Counted from the first letter of the stretch, positions 25,224 to 35,245 are shown. The stretch: 64,000 bases of DNA from Capsulimonas corticalis (GCF_003574315.2 NZ_AP025739.1:1302001-1366000); one strand, 5' to 3'. The notes: generated by a model not told the origin, from the sequence alone. Numbers and translations are program-made.

Positions 25224-27149
25224 ATGAAAAGAACACGACTCAAAACCGTCACACGAACGGCTTCCGCGCTACTGGTCAGCCTGCTGATCGGCAAGACCGG
25301 CGCGGCGCAGATCCGCGTGGCGTGTGTCGGCGACAGCATCACCTGGGGCCAGGGCGCTTCCAACAGCGCGACGACCAGTTATGTGGCGCTGCTCCAGCAG
25401 ATGCTTGGCTCGGGATACGCCGTCACCAATTACGGCAACCCGGGAAAGGCGATGATCTCGAACCCGAACCTGGACATCGCCTATGTGAAGACGGCCGAGT
25501 ATACGAACAGCACCAACGCCAACCCGAATATCGTCATCATCCAGCTCGGGACAAACGACGCGCTGGACAATGTCTGGACACAGCTCGGGAACGAGTACGC
25601 GGCGGACGCGCAGGCGCTGATCAACCACTACGCGGCCCTGCCCGCGCATCCCAAGATCTATATCTGCCTGCCCCCCGCGATCTACGGCGTCGGCAACTTA
25701 CGCGCCGTCCACCTGGAAAACGGCGTCATCCCCGCCCTGCGCACCCTGACGGGCGCGAACTTGATCGATAACTACACGCCGACCCGAAACGTCCCCGAGG
25801 ACTTTGTCGACGGCGTTCACCCCAGCGACGCCGGGCATGCCATCCTCGCCAACGACGTGTATCGGGCCATGACCAACGCGGCGCCCATTCCGCCAAGCTT
25901 CGTGGCCGTAGGCCCGGACAATCAAACACGCGTATTGAAGGCCACCGACACCAATGGCTCGATCTCGCTCCAGACGATCGCGACGGACGGCGTGACGGTC
26001 ATCAGCACAAACAACTACGGTCCCTTTCCCGGCTGGCGTGTGACCGCGATGTGCGTCGGGCCGGACAACTGCCCGCACATCCTGTGGACAAACGTCAATC
26101 AAACCGTCAATCTCTGGAAGCTGAGTTCGACGGGAGCGAATCCCGCGATCAGCCAGACCTTCAGCCCAATTACCTCGTTCCTGCCGCGCGACATCAGCGT
26201 CGGCGCGGACAATCTCCCGCATGTGCTCTGGGACGACACCAACAACTCCGAGTTCCTCTGGCGTCTCTCCGCCACGGACACGAACCCGGTGACCAGCGCC
26301 GTCTCGGCCGCGCCTGCCGGATACGCGGACAAGGCCGTCGCCGTCGGCGCGGACAATCTGCCGCATATCCTCTGGGGCAGTTACGACGGCCGCATGCAGC
26401 TCTGGCGCACGAATTCGGACGGAAGCAGCCCCGCTGCCGGCCCCGCTTACGGCCCATTCGCCAGCTTTGTCGCCTCCGATATGGGTATCGGCCCCAACAA
26501 TCAGCCGCAGGTGCTCTGGAAGCACAGCGCCGGGTTCGCCACCCTCTGGTCGCTTCAGTCCGACGGCTCCAACCCCGTCAACTATCAGACCTACACGCCC
26601 GCCGCGCCCTGGCGTCAGGCCGGCCTCGATGTCGGCGGCGACAACCAGCCACGCGTTCTCACCAACAATAACGATGGAAGCGCGACGCTGAAGAAATTCA
26701 CCGCCGCCTTTACCCCTCCCCTCGCCGCCGGAACCTATCGCATCATGGGACGGCAAAGCGGACGCGCCCTGGACGCCGCCGGCCAGAACACCGGCAACGG
26801 AACCCACATCGATCTCTGGGATGATAACGCGGGCGCCAACCAGCGCTGGACCGTCACGCCCGTAACCGGCGGCGCTTACAAAATCGTCGGCCTGCAAAGC
26901 GGACGCCCGCTGGACGTCGCCGGCCAAGCCACGGTCAACGGAACAGGCATCGATCTATGGGATGACAACGGCGGCCTCAACCAGCTCTGGACGATCTCGC
27001 CCACGGACGGCGGCAACTTCGCGATCGTCGGCGTCCAAAGCGGACGCGCTCTCGACGCCCACGGCCAGGGCGCGGTCAACGGAACGCCGATCGATATCTG
27101 GGACTGGGACAGCGGCTTCAATCAGCAATGGAGCTTTGGGACGCCTTAG
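25224..27149 (+). CDS. Secreted SGNH/GDSL esterase with repeat region and RICIN lectin domain
   Basis: 641 residues. Signal peptide about 1-28 (ends GAAQ). The SGNH hydrolase domain (about 30-220) has block I VACVGDSITWGQG (catalytic Ser), block III IQLGTNDA, and block V DGVHPSDAGH (Asp and His). About 225-495 hold roughly six repeats of near 47 residues marked by VGPDN or VGADNLPHVLW, likely a beta-propeller. The C-terminal 140 residues are a ricin-type beta-trefoil with QRW, QLW and QQW motifs, binding carbohydrate. It probably deacetylates polysaccharide outside the cell. Promoter module 1 suggests AraC control. Confidence 0.88.
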   Translation: MKRTRLKTVTRTASALLVSLLIGKTGAAQIRVACVGDSITWGQGASNSATTSYVALLQQMLGSGYAVTNYGNPGKAMISNPNLDIAYVKTAEYTNSTNANPNIVIIQLGTNDALDNVWTQLGNEYAADAQALINHYAALPAHPKIYICLPPAIYGVGNLRAVHLENGVIPALRTLTGANLIDNYTPTRNVPEDFVDGVHPSDAGHAILANDVYRAMTNAAPIPPSFVAVGPDNQTRVLKATDTNGSISLQTIATDGVTVISTNNYGPFPGWRVTAMCVGPDNCPHILWTNVNQTVNLWKLSSTGANPAISQTFSPITSFLPRDISVGADNLPHVLWDDTNNSEFLWRLSATDTNPVTSAVSAAPAGYADKAVAVGADNLPHILWGSYDGRMQLWRTNSDGSSPAAGPAYGPFASFVASDMGIGPNNQPQVLWKHSAGFATLWSLQSDGSNPVNYQTYTPAAPWRQAGLDVGGDNQPRVLTNNNDGSATLKKFTAAFTPPLAAGTYRIMGRQSGRALDAAGQNTGNGTHIDLWDDNAGANQRWTVTPVTGGAYKIVGLQSGRPLDVAGQATVNGTGIDLWDDNGGLNQLWTISPTDGGNFAIVGVQSGRALDAHGQGAVNGTPIDIWDWDSGFNQQWSFGTP

Positions 27150-27160
27150 CGAACGGAAAT

Positions 27161-27310
27161 GCCTGGCGAATGAATTCGCGGCTAAAAGTACGGTCACCCG
27201 CCTGCGCGGGTTCAGAATTTTGCGCCGAAGGCGCTTATCTTAATGCCGTAGGTTCCGAAGTCCGCGAAGGCGGACGGCCGTACTTTTAGGCGCGAATTCA
27301 TTCGCCGGCC
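27161..27310. repeat. 150-bp multi-hairpin element, copy 1
   Basis: It has terminal inverted repeats of about 31 bp (...GGCGAATGAATTCGCGGC, TAAAAGTACG) and three internal hairpins at 27197-27210, 27222-27234 and 27260-27275. It is the reverse complement of 55461-55609 with about a dozen differences; the 27260-27275 stem differs by a compensatory pair swap. It lies between two secreted-enzyme genes and encodes nothing visible. Confidence 0.85.
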
Positions 27311-27361
27311 TTCTTAACGCGCATCACATTACGAACACACTCAAGAGAAATCAGGAGATCA

Positions 27362-29011
27362 ATGAAAACACAACTCAAAGATGCGGTGCGGGTCGGCAAG
27401 ATGATGGTATGCCTCGCGCTCGCGGGGGCCGCCGGAATGGGCGGCGCGCACGCGGGCAGTCCTGTCGGCGATGTCGTCGGCAAGGTGACGGTTGGATACC
27501 AAGGATGGTTCTCATCGGCGGGTGACGGTTCGCCGTCGAACAGCTGGAACCATACGAATTATGAACTCTGGCCCGATGTTCGGGAGTACACGACGACCTA
27601 TCAAACGCCCTACGCCAATCTCGGCAACGGCCAGCCGGCGAAGATGTTCTCGTCGTACGACCAGTCGACGGTCAACGTCCACTTCAACTGGATGGCGCAG
27701 AACGGGATCGACACGGCGGCGCTCCAGCGCTTCGTCAATGAGATCACTCCCGGCAGTACACTCAAGGCGCAGCGGGATGGGGAAGCGACTCGGGTGATGA
27801 ACGCCGCCCAGGCGGCGGGCCGCAAGTTCTACATCATGTACGACACCTCCGGCGGCACGGCGGGCATGGAGACCGACTGGACCAACACGATCGTCAACAC
27901 CCTGCATCTGACGTCGTCCTCGGCGTACGCCAAACAGAACGGCAAGCCCGTCGTCTGCATTTGGGGCGTGGGTTACAAGTTCTTCCCCAACCCCACGGAC
28001 GGCGCGGCGATTATCAACTGGTTCAAGGCGCAGGGCTGCTACGTGATCGCCGGAGTCGCCGGCGACTGGCGCACCGGCAGCGGAGGCGCCAACGACAACA
28101 CGCAGGCCGGCTACGGCGCCGTGTGGCCCCTGTGCGATATGATCATGCCCTGGCAGGTCGGCGGGGGGCCGGATCAGCCCTGGATGACGGCCGATTACTC
28201 CTACTGCAATTCGCATAACATCGACTACCAATCGGACGTCTACCCCGGCTTTTCGTTCCATAACTCCAACGGTTCGACGCAAAACGCGATCCCAAGAAAC
28301 CATGGCGACTTCATGTGGTCGCAGTTCGCGCTCGTCAAGCAGGTCGGCGTCCCAAGCGTCTACATCTCGATGTTCGATGAGATGAACGAAGGCACGGCCA
28401 TCTTCAAATGCGCGGAAGACTCGTCCATGATCCCCACCAACCAGTGGTTCCTGACGCTGGACGCCGACGGCAAGCATGTCTCCTCGGATTACTACCTGCG
28501 CCTCACGAATAACGGCGGCAAGATGATCAAGGGAGCGCTTCCGTACCAGGCGATCAACTCGACCCCATTCACGGTGAACTCCTCCGTAAGCGCCGGGACG
28601 TACCGGATCATCGGGCGACAAAGCGGGCGGGCGCTCGATGTCGCGGCTCAAGGCGCGGCCAACGGCTCGGCGATCGATCTGTGGGATTACAACGCCGGCG
28701 GCAACCAGCAATGGGTGATCACGCCGGTCAGCGGCGGTTATAAGATTATCGGCGCACAGAGCGGCCGCGCGCTCGACGCCGCCGGGCAAGGGACCGCGAA
28801 TGGAACCGCGATCAACCTCTGGGATTATAACGGCGGCGGCAACCAGGTCTGGACCATCTCCCCCACCGACAGCGGCTACTTCAAAATCATCGGCGCACAA
28901 AGCGGCCGCGCGCTCGACGCCCACGCCCAGCTCACCGCCAACGGCACCGCCATCGACCTCTGGGACTGGGACGGCGGCCTGAATCAGCAATGGAGCATCG
29001 GGGCGCCGTAG
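27362..29011 (+). CDS. Secreted GH71/GH99-like protein with RICIN domain
   Basis: 549 residues. AGGAG precedes ATG 27362. Signal peptide about 1-31. The catalytic-type region (32-400) starts GKVTVGYQGWFSSAGDGSP and has VNVHFNWMAQNGIDTAALQRF, KFYIMYDTSGG, VVCIWGVGYKF, YVIAGVAGDWR, DMIMPWQVGG and MFDEMNEGTAIFKC. This is the pattern of GH71/GH99-like TIM barrels, whose acids lie near DEMNE; linkage specificity is not known. About 405-549 are a ricin beta-trefoil with three QxW motifs (QQW, QVW, QQW). It follows the GDSL-RICIN gene, separated by the hairpin element, and may be co-regulated. Confidence 0.82.
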   Translation: MKTQLKDAVRVGKMMVCLALAGAAGMGGAHAGSPVGDVVGKVTVGYQGWFSSAGDGSPSNSWNHTNYELWPDVREYTTTYQTPYANLGNGQPAKMFSSYDQSTVNVHFNWMAQNGIDTAALQRFVNEITPGSTLKAQRDGEATRVMNAAQAAGRKFYIMYDTSGGTAGMETDWTNTIVNTLHLTSSSAYAKQNGKPVVCIWGVGYKFFPNPTDGAAIINWFKAQGCYVIAGVAGDWRTGSGGANDNTQAGYGAVWPLCDMIMPWQVGGGPDQPWMTADYSYCNSHNIDYQSDVYPGFSFHNSNGSTQNAIPRNHGDFMWSQFALVKQVGVPSVYISMFDEMNEGTAIFKCAEDSSMIPTNQWFLTLDADGKHVSSDYYLRLTNNGGKMIKGALPYQAINSTPFTVNSSVSAGTYRIIGRQSGRALDVAAQGAANGSAIDLWDYNAGGNQQWVITPVSGGYKIIGAQSGRALDAAGQGTANGTAINLWDYNGGGNQVWTISPTDSGYFKIIGAQSGRALDAHAQLTANGTAIDLWDWDGGLNQQWSIGAP

Positions 29012-29554
29012 AGTGAGTTGCGCCCTGGCTGCGCCCTATCCCCCGCCTCAGTTCACAAGGGTAGGTTTTTTGCCTACCGGGCAATAAATTACCCGGCTGG
29101 GGGTTGCTTCGCAACCCCCAGCCCCGTATTTCAATGCGGGGTCAGAGCCGCCCCCATAATTTATTGCGGGGGCGGAAAAACCTACCCCAGTGAACCGGCC
29201 CCCATGGGGGGCATCTTCCCTTCTCAACACCACGACAAGATCTATATCGGCCATAATTACGAACGCCCCCTTTCCCGCCCGAAGGGCCGAAGCAGGGAAA
29301 GGGGGAGGCCGAGCCTCAGCGAGGCGGGGGGATGGGGCGCTGTCGGGGATGGGGCGCAGCCAGCGGCTGGCGTCTTTCACGAGAATAGATCAAGAAATCG
29401 ATGGCATTGTGACTAGACACCCCGGCGCGCATCCCTTATACTGAGAAGCAGGGTGAAACATATCAAGCGTCTTGCGGCGTTCGGCAAGATGTATTGATAG
29501 AAATTATTGCCATTCAGAACAATCTCAAGAATTAGGAAAGAAGTAATCCCACCG
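29012..29554. other. 540-bp intergenic region, mostly repeat
   Basis: The first 330 bp hold dispersed repeat copy B. The remaining 200 bp before the GH87 gene contain a plausible promoter (TAGACA, 17 bp, TATACT at about 29414-29442). No AraC boxes with the usual spacing and no RNA gene were found. Confidence 0.45.
29051..29338. repeat. Dispersed palindromic repeat, copy B (complete)
   Basis: 29051-29195 is bounded by inverted repeats: GTTCACAAGGGTAGG at one end and CCTACCCCAGTGAAC at the other, each followed inward by GCAATAAATTA or its complement. The centre is a hairpin (GGGGGTTGC-TTC-GCAACCCCC) next to CCCCGTATTTCAATGCGGGG. The second block, 29220-29338, matches 4952-5060. The core is shared, in opposite orientation, with 45652-45833. 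Confidence 0.8.
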
Positions 29555-31765
29555 ATGACAACATCAATGAAGACATTCACTCAGCTTCTATGCCTCCCCA
29601 TGGTCGCCGGCGCGCTTGCCGGCGCGGCGAATTCGGCGCACGGGGCCGTCGGCGCGACGACGCCTTTTTCGAGTTACGAAGCTGAGGCGGGGACGGTCGG
29701 CGGCGGCGCTTCCGTGGTCTCGCTGACGTCCGCGCCGACGACGCAGTATTCGAGCCCGACGCTGGAGGCGTCCGGACACGCTTACGTTCAGCTGACGGGC
29801 AACGGGCAGTATGTGCAGTGGACGAACAATACCGGCGGGAATATCACGGCGATCAATGTGCGGGCGTGTATCCCCGATTCCTCCGGCGGCGGCGGGATTA
29901 CGGCCACGCTGGACCTTTATGTGAACGGGACGTTTCGACAGGCGATCAATCTGAGCTCGAAGCAGACGTGGCTTTACGAAGGCAATAACAACTATCAGGG
30001 CAACGATCAGAATCCGGCGGACGGCAACCCGCGCGTGTTCTACGACGACGCGCATACGTTCATCTCGGGAGCCGCGATCCCGGCGGGCGCGACGATCAAG
30101 CTCCAGAAGGATTCGACGAACACCGCCGCCTTCTACGATATCGATGTCGTCGATGTGGAGAATCCGCCGGCGGCGATCGCACAGCCGGCCAACTCGCTCA
30201 GCATCACCAGCTATGGCGCGACGGCGAATAACAGCGGCGTGGATAACTCCACGGCGATCCAGAACTGTATCAATGACGCGCAGTCGCAGGGCAAAAGCGT
30301 ATGGATCCCCTCGGGTACGTTCTATGTGAAGACACAGGGCGGCATCAACGCGAACGGCGTCACCATCCAGGGCGCGGGCATGTGGTACAGCACGATCTAC
30401 CGCAATATGAACCTCCCCAACGCCAACCCGCTGGGAGCGATCTTCAACGTCACATCCTGCACGGTTCGTAACTTCGCGCTCGATTCCAACGCGCCCAGCC
30501 GCGCCACCGTCGATGGCTGTGGCGGCGGCATGGACACCACGGGAACGAACTGGCTGGCGGAAAATATCTGGACCCAGCACACGATGTCCGGCTTCTGGGC
30601 GTCGGGGACTGGCGGCACGGTGCGCAACTGCCGGCTAACAAGCATCTGGGCCGACGGCTGCAACCTCAACAATGTCGCGCTGACGGGAACGGTCGGCAAC
30701 AACCTGACCGCGACGAATAACTTCATTCGTGGAACCGGCGACGACGGCATGGCGATCAACTCCGTCAACTACAACGGCAGCACCAACTACACCCCGATGT
30801 CGGGCGCGACCATGACCAACAACACCATTGTCGCAATCTGGGGCGGCAAGTGCCTGGGGATCTACGGCGGCGGCGGGCATCAGGTGATGTATAACTACAT
30901 GAGCGACACCGCGCGCTACATCGGCCTAGGCGTCGGCAAGTTCGGCGTGAACGGCTCGGACCTTACCTCCGGAACCGTCATGTTCAACACCGTCGTGCGC
31001 TGCGGCGGCAACGGCTTCAACCAGGGACAGCCGGCGCTGCACATCGGCAACGGCGGAGACGGACAGGGTGTCGGCGTTGTCTCCGGCGTCACGGTCAGCA
31101 ACAACACGGTGCAGAACGCGCTGTACAACGGCGTCGGCTTCTCCACCAGCTCGAACATCACCTTCGAGAGCAACACCATCACCGCGCCGGCGCTGGACGG
31201 CATCGTCATCGCGCCGCCGTTCTACCCGGCCCCGTCGGGTTCGGCGTCGATCCGCTTCAACACGGTGAACGCCTTGAATTCGGGCCACACACAGTTCGTC
31301 AATAACTCCAGCGGGTACACGGCCACGGTCGTTCAGAACACCTGGCAGGGAACCCACAAGCTGGTTCCCGGGACGAACGTTTCTTTTCAGGCGGTCGGCG
31401 CCAACAGCAAGTACGTCACGGCTCCCAGCGCCACCAGCCCGCTGATCGCCAGCGCGTCCACCGTGGGAAGCGGACAAACGTTCACGGTCATCGACGCCGG
31501 TAACGGCAACATCGGCCTCAAGGCGCTTGCGAACAGCGAATATGTCTGCGCCGACAATTCGGGAACCAGCCCCCTCATCGCCAACCGCACGGCGGTCGGC
31601 CCCTGGGAAACGTTCACGGAGGTCGACGCCGGCAATGGCAACATCGCCCTGCGAGCCCTGAACGACAGCGAATACGTCTGCGCCGACAACGCCGGCGCCA
31701 ACCCGCTGATCGCCAACCGCGCCGCCTTCGGCGGCTGGGAAACGTTCGCGGTGGCGACGCACTAG
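29555..31765 (+). CDS. GH87-like alpha-1,3-glucanase (mycodextranase) with CBM6-like and fascin-like domains
   Basis: 736 residues from ATG 29555. Signal peptide about 1-31 (ends SAHG). A CBM6/35-like module starts SYEAEAGTVGGGA (about 38-205). The right-handed beta-helix (about 215-600) begins ITSYGATANNSGVDNSTAIQ with VWIPSGTFYV and GAGMWYSTI, and has SIWADGCNLNNV and RGTGDDGMAINS, matching the conserved acidic cluster of GH87 enzymes that cut alpha-1,3-glucan. The C-terminal 130 residues are fascin-like repeats (NSKYVTAPSATSPL, NSEYVCADNSGTSPL, NSEYVCADNAGANPL). It probably attacks fungal or dental-type glucans outside the cell. Confidence 0.85.
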   Translation: MTTSMKTFTQLLCLPMVAGALAGAANSAHGAVGATTPFSSYEAEAGTVGGGASVVSLTSAPTTQYSSPTLEASGHAYVQLTGNGQYVQWTNNTGGNITAINVRACIPDSSGGGGITATLDLYVNGTFRQAINLSSKQTWLYEGNNNYQGNDQNPADGNPRVFYDDAHTFISGAAIPAGATIKLQKDSTNTAAFYDIDVVDVENPPAAIAQPANSLSITSYGATANNSGVDNSTAIQNCINDAQSQGKSVWIPSGTFYVKTQGGINANGVTIQGAGMWYSTIYRNMNLPNANPLGAIFNVTSCTVRNFALDSNAPSRATVDGCGGGMDTTGTNWLAENIWTQHTMSGFWASGTGGTVRNCRLTSIWADGCNLNNVALTGTVGNNLTATNNFIRGTGDDGMAINSVNYNGSTNYTPMSGATMTNNTIVAIWGGKCLGIYGGGGHQVMYNYMSDTARYIGLGVGKFGVNGSDLTSGTVMFNTVVRCGGNGFNQGQPALHIGNGGDGQGVGVVSGVTVSNNTVQNALYNGVGFSTSSNITFESNTITAPALDGIVIAPPFYPAPSGSASIRFNTVNALNSGHTQFVNNSSGYTATVVQNTWQGTHKLVPGTNVSFQAVGANSKYVTAPSATSPLIASASTVGSGQTFTVIDAGNGNIGLKALANSEYVCADNSGTSPLIANRTAVGPWETFTEVDAGNGNIALRALNDSEYVCADNAGANPLIANRAAFGGWETFAVATH

Positions 31766-31790
31766 CGGCCCTCACAGGTCCATCCACAAT

Positions 31791-31837
31791 AAGATGCCCC
31801 CCGGCCCCCACTGGGGGCGCCGGGGGGCATCTTATTT
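31791..31837. terminator. Bidirectional terminator between convergent genes
   Basis: Stem AAGATGCCCCCCGGC pairs with its complement at 31819-31833 around a GC-rich loop with a further CCCCA/TGGGG stem, followed by ATTT on the plus strand and ATTGTGG on the minus. It lies between the GH87 and prepilin genes, which converge. Confidence 0.7.
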
Positions 31838-32681
31838 AGATCGGGCTAAACGTCGCCGAGAAGTGCTGATTTCCGCTGGTCAGCGCATCGGTTCCGGAGG
31901 CGTTGCCGCCCGTGCCGCCGCCCCAGTTGTAGAGGCAGCCGTCCTGAAGGCAGCTTGCGGCGGTGGTTCCGGCGGGAATGGAGCCCGCGTTGTTGCCGCC
32001 GGGCGTTCCGCCGGAGGAGACGGCGGTGGGGCGCTGAAATTTGACGTGGCCGTCGGAGAATAGGTAATTCGCGCCGTCGGTGTGGCGGCCCGTGCGGCTC
32101 TTATCGTAGAGCGAATCGTAGGGGCGTCCGCCGATCGGACCGGTGTCGTAGAGCGCCCACGGGTTGGGGATGTAGCCGCCGCCGCCATCGCCGCCGTTCC
32201 CGGAGACCGAGTAGTCGTTGCCGGAGGTGACGGGATCGGTGACATCGCCGACCACGCCGATCACTTCGAAATACATGACGGTGGACGCCGGAGCATTCAA
32301 CGAGGCGACCGTGCCGGAGGCCGGTGTCAGCAGCGAGCTGAGGTTGGAGTTGTAGCCGTAGCTGATCGGCACGCGGGCGTCCGGCGATGTCGTCGGGTCG
32401 TCCGGACACTTCATCATGCCGACGCTCTTGATATACGGCATCACGCGGCTCGCCCAGCCGTGCCCGCCCGCGCCGTTGTCGGACGCCATAAACGTCTCGT
32501 CGTTGTCCTGCACGTATTGCAAGACGGACAGGCCCAGCTGCTTCATATTACTAGCGCAACTGATCTGACGGGCCTTTTCCCGCGCTTTGGCGAAGACCGG
32601 GAAGAGAATTGCGGCGAGAATCGCAATGATTGCGATGACGACGAGTAGCTCGATCAGTGTAAATCCATGCTGGCGTTTCAT
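31836..32681 (-). CDS. DUF1559 prepilin-like protein 1
   Basis: 281 residues from ATG 32681, with AAAGGGGGCG upstream. [18 protein letters not shown] is a type IV prepilin/type II secretion pseudopilin leader: the peptidase PilD cuts before Phe and methylates it. [20 protein letters not shown] follows, and near the end [17 protein letters not shown] carries the H-X9-DG motif of DUF1559 proteins, abundant in Planctomycetes and Armatimonadota. It probably assembles into, or is displayed with, a pseudopilus. An 18-bp inverted repeat, TTGTGA-6 nt-TCACAA, lies upstream, unlike the spaced module of its two paralogues. Confidence 0.92.
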   Translation of the reverse strand: MKRQHGFTLIELLVVIAIIAILAAILFPVFAKAREKARQISCASNMKQLGLSVLQYVQDNDETFMASDNGAGGHGWASRVMPYIKSVGMMKCPDDPTTSPDARVPISYGYNSNLSSLLTPASGTVASLNAPASTVMYFEVIGVVGDVTDPVTSGNDYSVSGNGGDGGGGYIPNPWALYDTGPIGGRPYDSLYDKSRTGRHTDGANYLFSDGHVKFQRPTAVSSGGTPGGNNAGSIPAGTTAASCLQDGCLYNWGGGTGGNASGTDALTSGNQHFSATFSPI

Positions 32682-32719
32682 AAAATATCGCCCCCTTTTG
32701 ATAACGGAATGATGGGTGG

Positions 32720-32737
32720 TTGTGATCCTGGTCACAA
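32720..32737. promoter_or_regulatory. Inverted TTGTGA/TCACAA operator candidate
   Basis: TTGTGA-TCCTGG-TCACAA is a perfect inverted repeat 39 bp upstream of prepilin gene 1. It carries the same TCACAA half-site as the AraC promoter modules but as a palindrome, so it could be a variant of the regulon site or a CRP-type site. Confidence 0.5.
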
Positions 32738-32797
32738 CGATGCAAATGATGAGACAATGCGCTCACACCACTATCATATCCTATAGGGGAATATGGG

Positions 32798-35245
32798 TCA
32801 ATATGGATCATGTGACCCGGTTATGTGCTCAAGTGATCGCGAAACTGAAATTTGCGTCCGCGAGCGCGGAGCGGGAGAAGCCGCCTCCGCGCTCGCCCGC
32901 AGTCGATCCAGCCTGAGCGCAATTCGGACGCTCTTGCCGGCGCGCAGCGGAACGATGCGCGCGATCCGTCCCAGCGGCGATACGCGGAACTTCGGCGCTC
33001 CCGAAATCGCCTGGATCCCGCCCCGGTCGATCAAAGTCAGATCCTGATCGATATCGGACTTCAGCACGCAGGTCACCGCCGCGCCGTCCGCATCCCAGCG
33101 TAAACTTTGAATCGTGACGCGGTTTCGGCCTTTGACGCCCGAAATCTCGCCCTGATCGAGAGTCTCCGGCAGCGCCGGCAGCAGCTCTAGCACGCCGGGC
33201 CGTGAGGAGATGAGCATCTCCATCATGACGGTCGGGACGGCGTTACACACATCGGTGCAGAAGACATCGTGATTGGCGTTATGCGATGTCGCCAGGCTGT
33301 CAAAATAGAAGCCGTTTTGGAACAGATGCAGCAGCTTGCTGTTGACCGCCCGATCGTTGTTGACGGCCGCCGCGATCAGCGCGCTGTGCAGATAGCCATG
33401 GCCCGTACCGTAATCGAACTGATCCTTCTTCGCGAGTGTCGTGGACGCCGCCTGGAACATCGCCGGCTCCGTTTCCGCCGTGATCTCCCGGAACGGCCAA
33501 ACGCCGAGCAGCTGGCTGGAGTGGCGATGGTTGTAGTTATCCTGCAAGCCCGGCCACGACCATTCCTGCAAGGCGCCGTCGACATTCACCAGATACGGCG
33601 GCAGCTTATTCAGGATCTTCGTCCACCGCTCCCGCCCCTGCCCCGCTCCCTGCTCCACATGCAAAATTCCGCATGTCTCGACTAGCGCCGTCAGCGCGAA
33701 CTTCGCCCCCGCGATATCGAACGAGGAGTTGTTCAGCAGCGAGACATGGACATTGGCCGGCTGGTTTTCCGGAGACACGGATCCGGCCAGAATGTACTTT
33801 CCGTTGGCGTCGGTCTTGGTCAGGAAGTCCTCATAGAAGTCTCCCATCTCTTTAAGCAGGGGATAGAGGCGGGTTCTGAGAAACCGGGAGTCGCCCGTCA
33901 CCAGGTAGTGCTCCCAGAACGGGTACAGCAGCCATCCCTCCTCGCCCGTCGCGTATTGATAGGGATAGTAGTCGCTGATTCCCGCCATAAGGCCGGCGCC
34001 CGCCGCCGGCGTGTTTCCGGCGGCCACCATGCCCCGGCAGCCGAGCAGCTTGCGCGCGTTGGTTTCGAAGTCGGGCCGCCAGGATTCGTTGATCTTGAAG
34101 TAGCCTTCCATCGCCTCCGGCATGTCGCCGATATTGCCGCCGCTGACCTGGAAATTGAGATTGGCGTCCAGGTGATAAAATCCGCCCCAGCCCGCGCCGC
34201 AGTCGGCGGTCCAGATACCGAGCAGATCGGGCGGCGTCTGATCGCTGCTCGCGCAGAGATAGTAATATCGGCCCGCGTCGAAGATCCGCTCCCAGAGCGC
34301 CCTGGTCGCGGACGGCGAGGTCTTCTGGAGGGCCAGCTGCTCCTCATTCGTTCGCGCGCGGTCGGCGGGGCTGGCGTTCAGATCGAGGCGGACCCGATCG
34401 TAAATCGCCTGATGGACCGCTTTGTGCCGCTCCAGAAGCGTCTGATAATCGGCGGGCAGCGCGGCCAGTTGTTTCTGGATTTCGCGCCGATCCCAATGAG
34501 CTTCGCAGTTCTCGTAGTACTTCGCGGTTCGGGTCAGCAGCAGCACCGAATCGGCGTCCACGATACGAAGCACATTGCCGTCGACGCTTTTGGATCCTCC
34601 CACCGTCACGACGCGGGTCACGCCTTCATATCCGGCGTTGCTCGGGTTGGGCGAATACTTCACTCGCATATTGAGCGTGTCGAGACTCGCGGCGCTGTCG
34701 AACGTCATGTCCGATGGGAATCCCATCTTCGGCTCCGTCGTCAATTGGATCGCGCAGGTAATTTTGTGGCCCTTCGGCGCCGTGAGAGACTGCGCCGTGA
34801 CATTGTCGGGCCGGGAGACGAACGCGCGGCGCGACCAATCGCCGCGCCGATCCGTCCAACGAACGACGATCTCCCCCGTCTGGAAGTTACAGATGCGGGA
34901 ATAGCTGCGGATCGCGCCGTCTTCCGGTGTTGAGATCCGCATCTCATATCCCGGATGACGGTTCCCCTCCCCGCCCCCTTGATAATGCGCCGATTTCACG
35001 GCCAGATCATTGGCGGCGGTGAAATTCCCGGCGACGCAAAAGTCCTTGATCGCCGCCAGGTCGGCGGCGCTCACCTGGGCGAACGACCGGTCACTCGTCT
35101 TGGCGAGATTAAAGCCCCGGTCGTTATAGACAACGGTTTCTTGCAGCGGATTGCCGAAGACCATGATTCCCATCTTGCCGTTGCCGGAAAGAAACGCGTT
35201 TTCCCAGTCGCCATACTCCACCGGATAACGATGCGAAATCCCCAT
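32798..35245 (-). CDS. GH95-like alpha-L-fucosidase, signal peptide split off by frameshift
   Basis: 815 residues from ATG 35245. GH95 features: GNGKMGIMVFGNPLQETVVYNDR near the N-terminus, the (alpha/alpha)6 barrel with ALWERIFDAGRYYYLCASSD, PPDLLGIW, GGFYHLDANLNFQVSG, GSVSPENQP, and late HRHSSQLLGVWP. GH95 enzymes invert and release alpha-1,2-linked fucose or related sugars. The frame upstream encodes TFAFALILAALALPCFAGG, a signal peptide without any start codon; its ATG (35358) is out of frame because of an 11-bp tandem duplication. The deposited frame therefore starts inside the mature protein. Promoter module at 35473-35535. Confidence 0.85.
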   Translation of the reverse strand: MGISHRYPVEYGDWENAFLSGNGKMGIMVFGNPLQETVVYNDRGFNLAKTSDRSFAQVSAADLAAIKDFCVAGNFTAANDLAVKSAHYQGGGEGNRHPGYEMRISTPEDGAIRSYSRICNFQTGEIVVRWTDRRGDWSRRAFVSRPDNVTAQSLTAPKGHKITCAIQLTTEPKMGFPSDMTFDSAASLDTLNMRVKYSPNPSNAGYEGVTRVVTVGGSKSVDGNVLRIVDADSVLLLTRTAKYYENCEAHWDRREIQKQLAALPADYQTLLERHKAVHQAIYDRVRLDLNASPADRARTNEEQLALQKTSPSATRALWERIFDAGRYYYLCASSDQTPPDLLGIWTADCGAGWGGFYHLDANLNFQVSGGNIGDMPEAMEGYFKINESWRPDFETNARKLLGCRGMVAAGNTPAAGAGLMAGISDYYPYQYATGEEGWLLYPFWEHYLVTGDSRFLRTRLYPLLKEMGDFYEDFLTKTDANGKYILAGSVSPENQPANVHVSLLNNSSFDIAGAKFALTALVETCGILHVEQGAGQGRERWTKILNKLPPYLVNVDGALQEWSWPGLQDNYNHRHSSQLLGVWPFREITAETEPAMFQAASTTLAKKDQFDYGTGHGYLHSALIAAAVNNDRAVNSKLLHLFQNGFYFDSLATSHNANHDVFCTDVCNAVPTVMMEMLISSRPGVLELLPALPETLDQGEISGVKGRNRVTIQSLRWDADGAAVTCVLKSDIDQDLTLIDRGGIQAISGAPKFRVSPLGRIARIVPLRAGKSVRIALRLDRLRASAEAASPAPRSRTQISVSRSLEHITGSHDPY

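Noticed and set aside
29220-29338. Possible CRISPR or tandem array in the repeat region
   Set aside because: The repeats are inverted and dispersed, without regular direct repeats and spacers; no cas gene is present.
29384-29442. AraC module before the GH87 gene
   Set aside because: A plausible promoter (TAGACA-17-TATACT) is present, but the only nearby box is TTGTGA in the opposite orientation and wrong spacing.
32720-32737. Treating the inverted TTGTGA/TCACAA site as a full AraC module
   Set aside because: The boxes face each other with 6-bp spacing and no -35 lies 14 bp away, so it does not share the module geometry.
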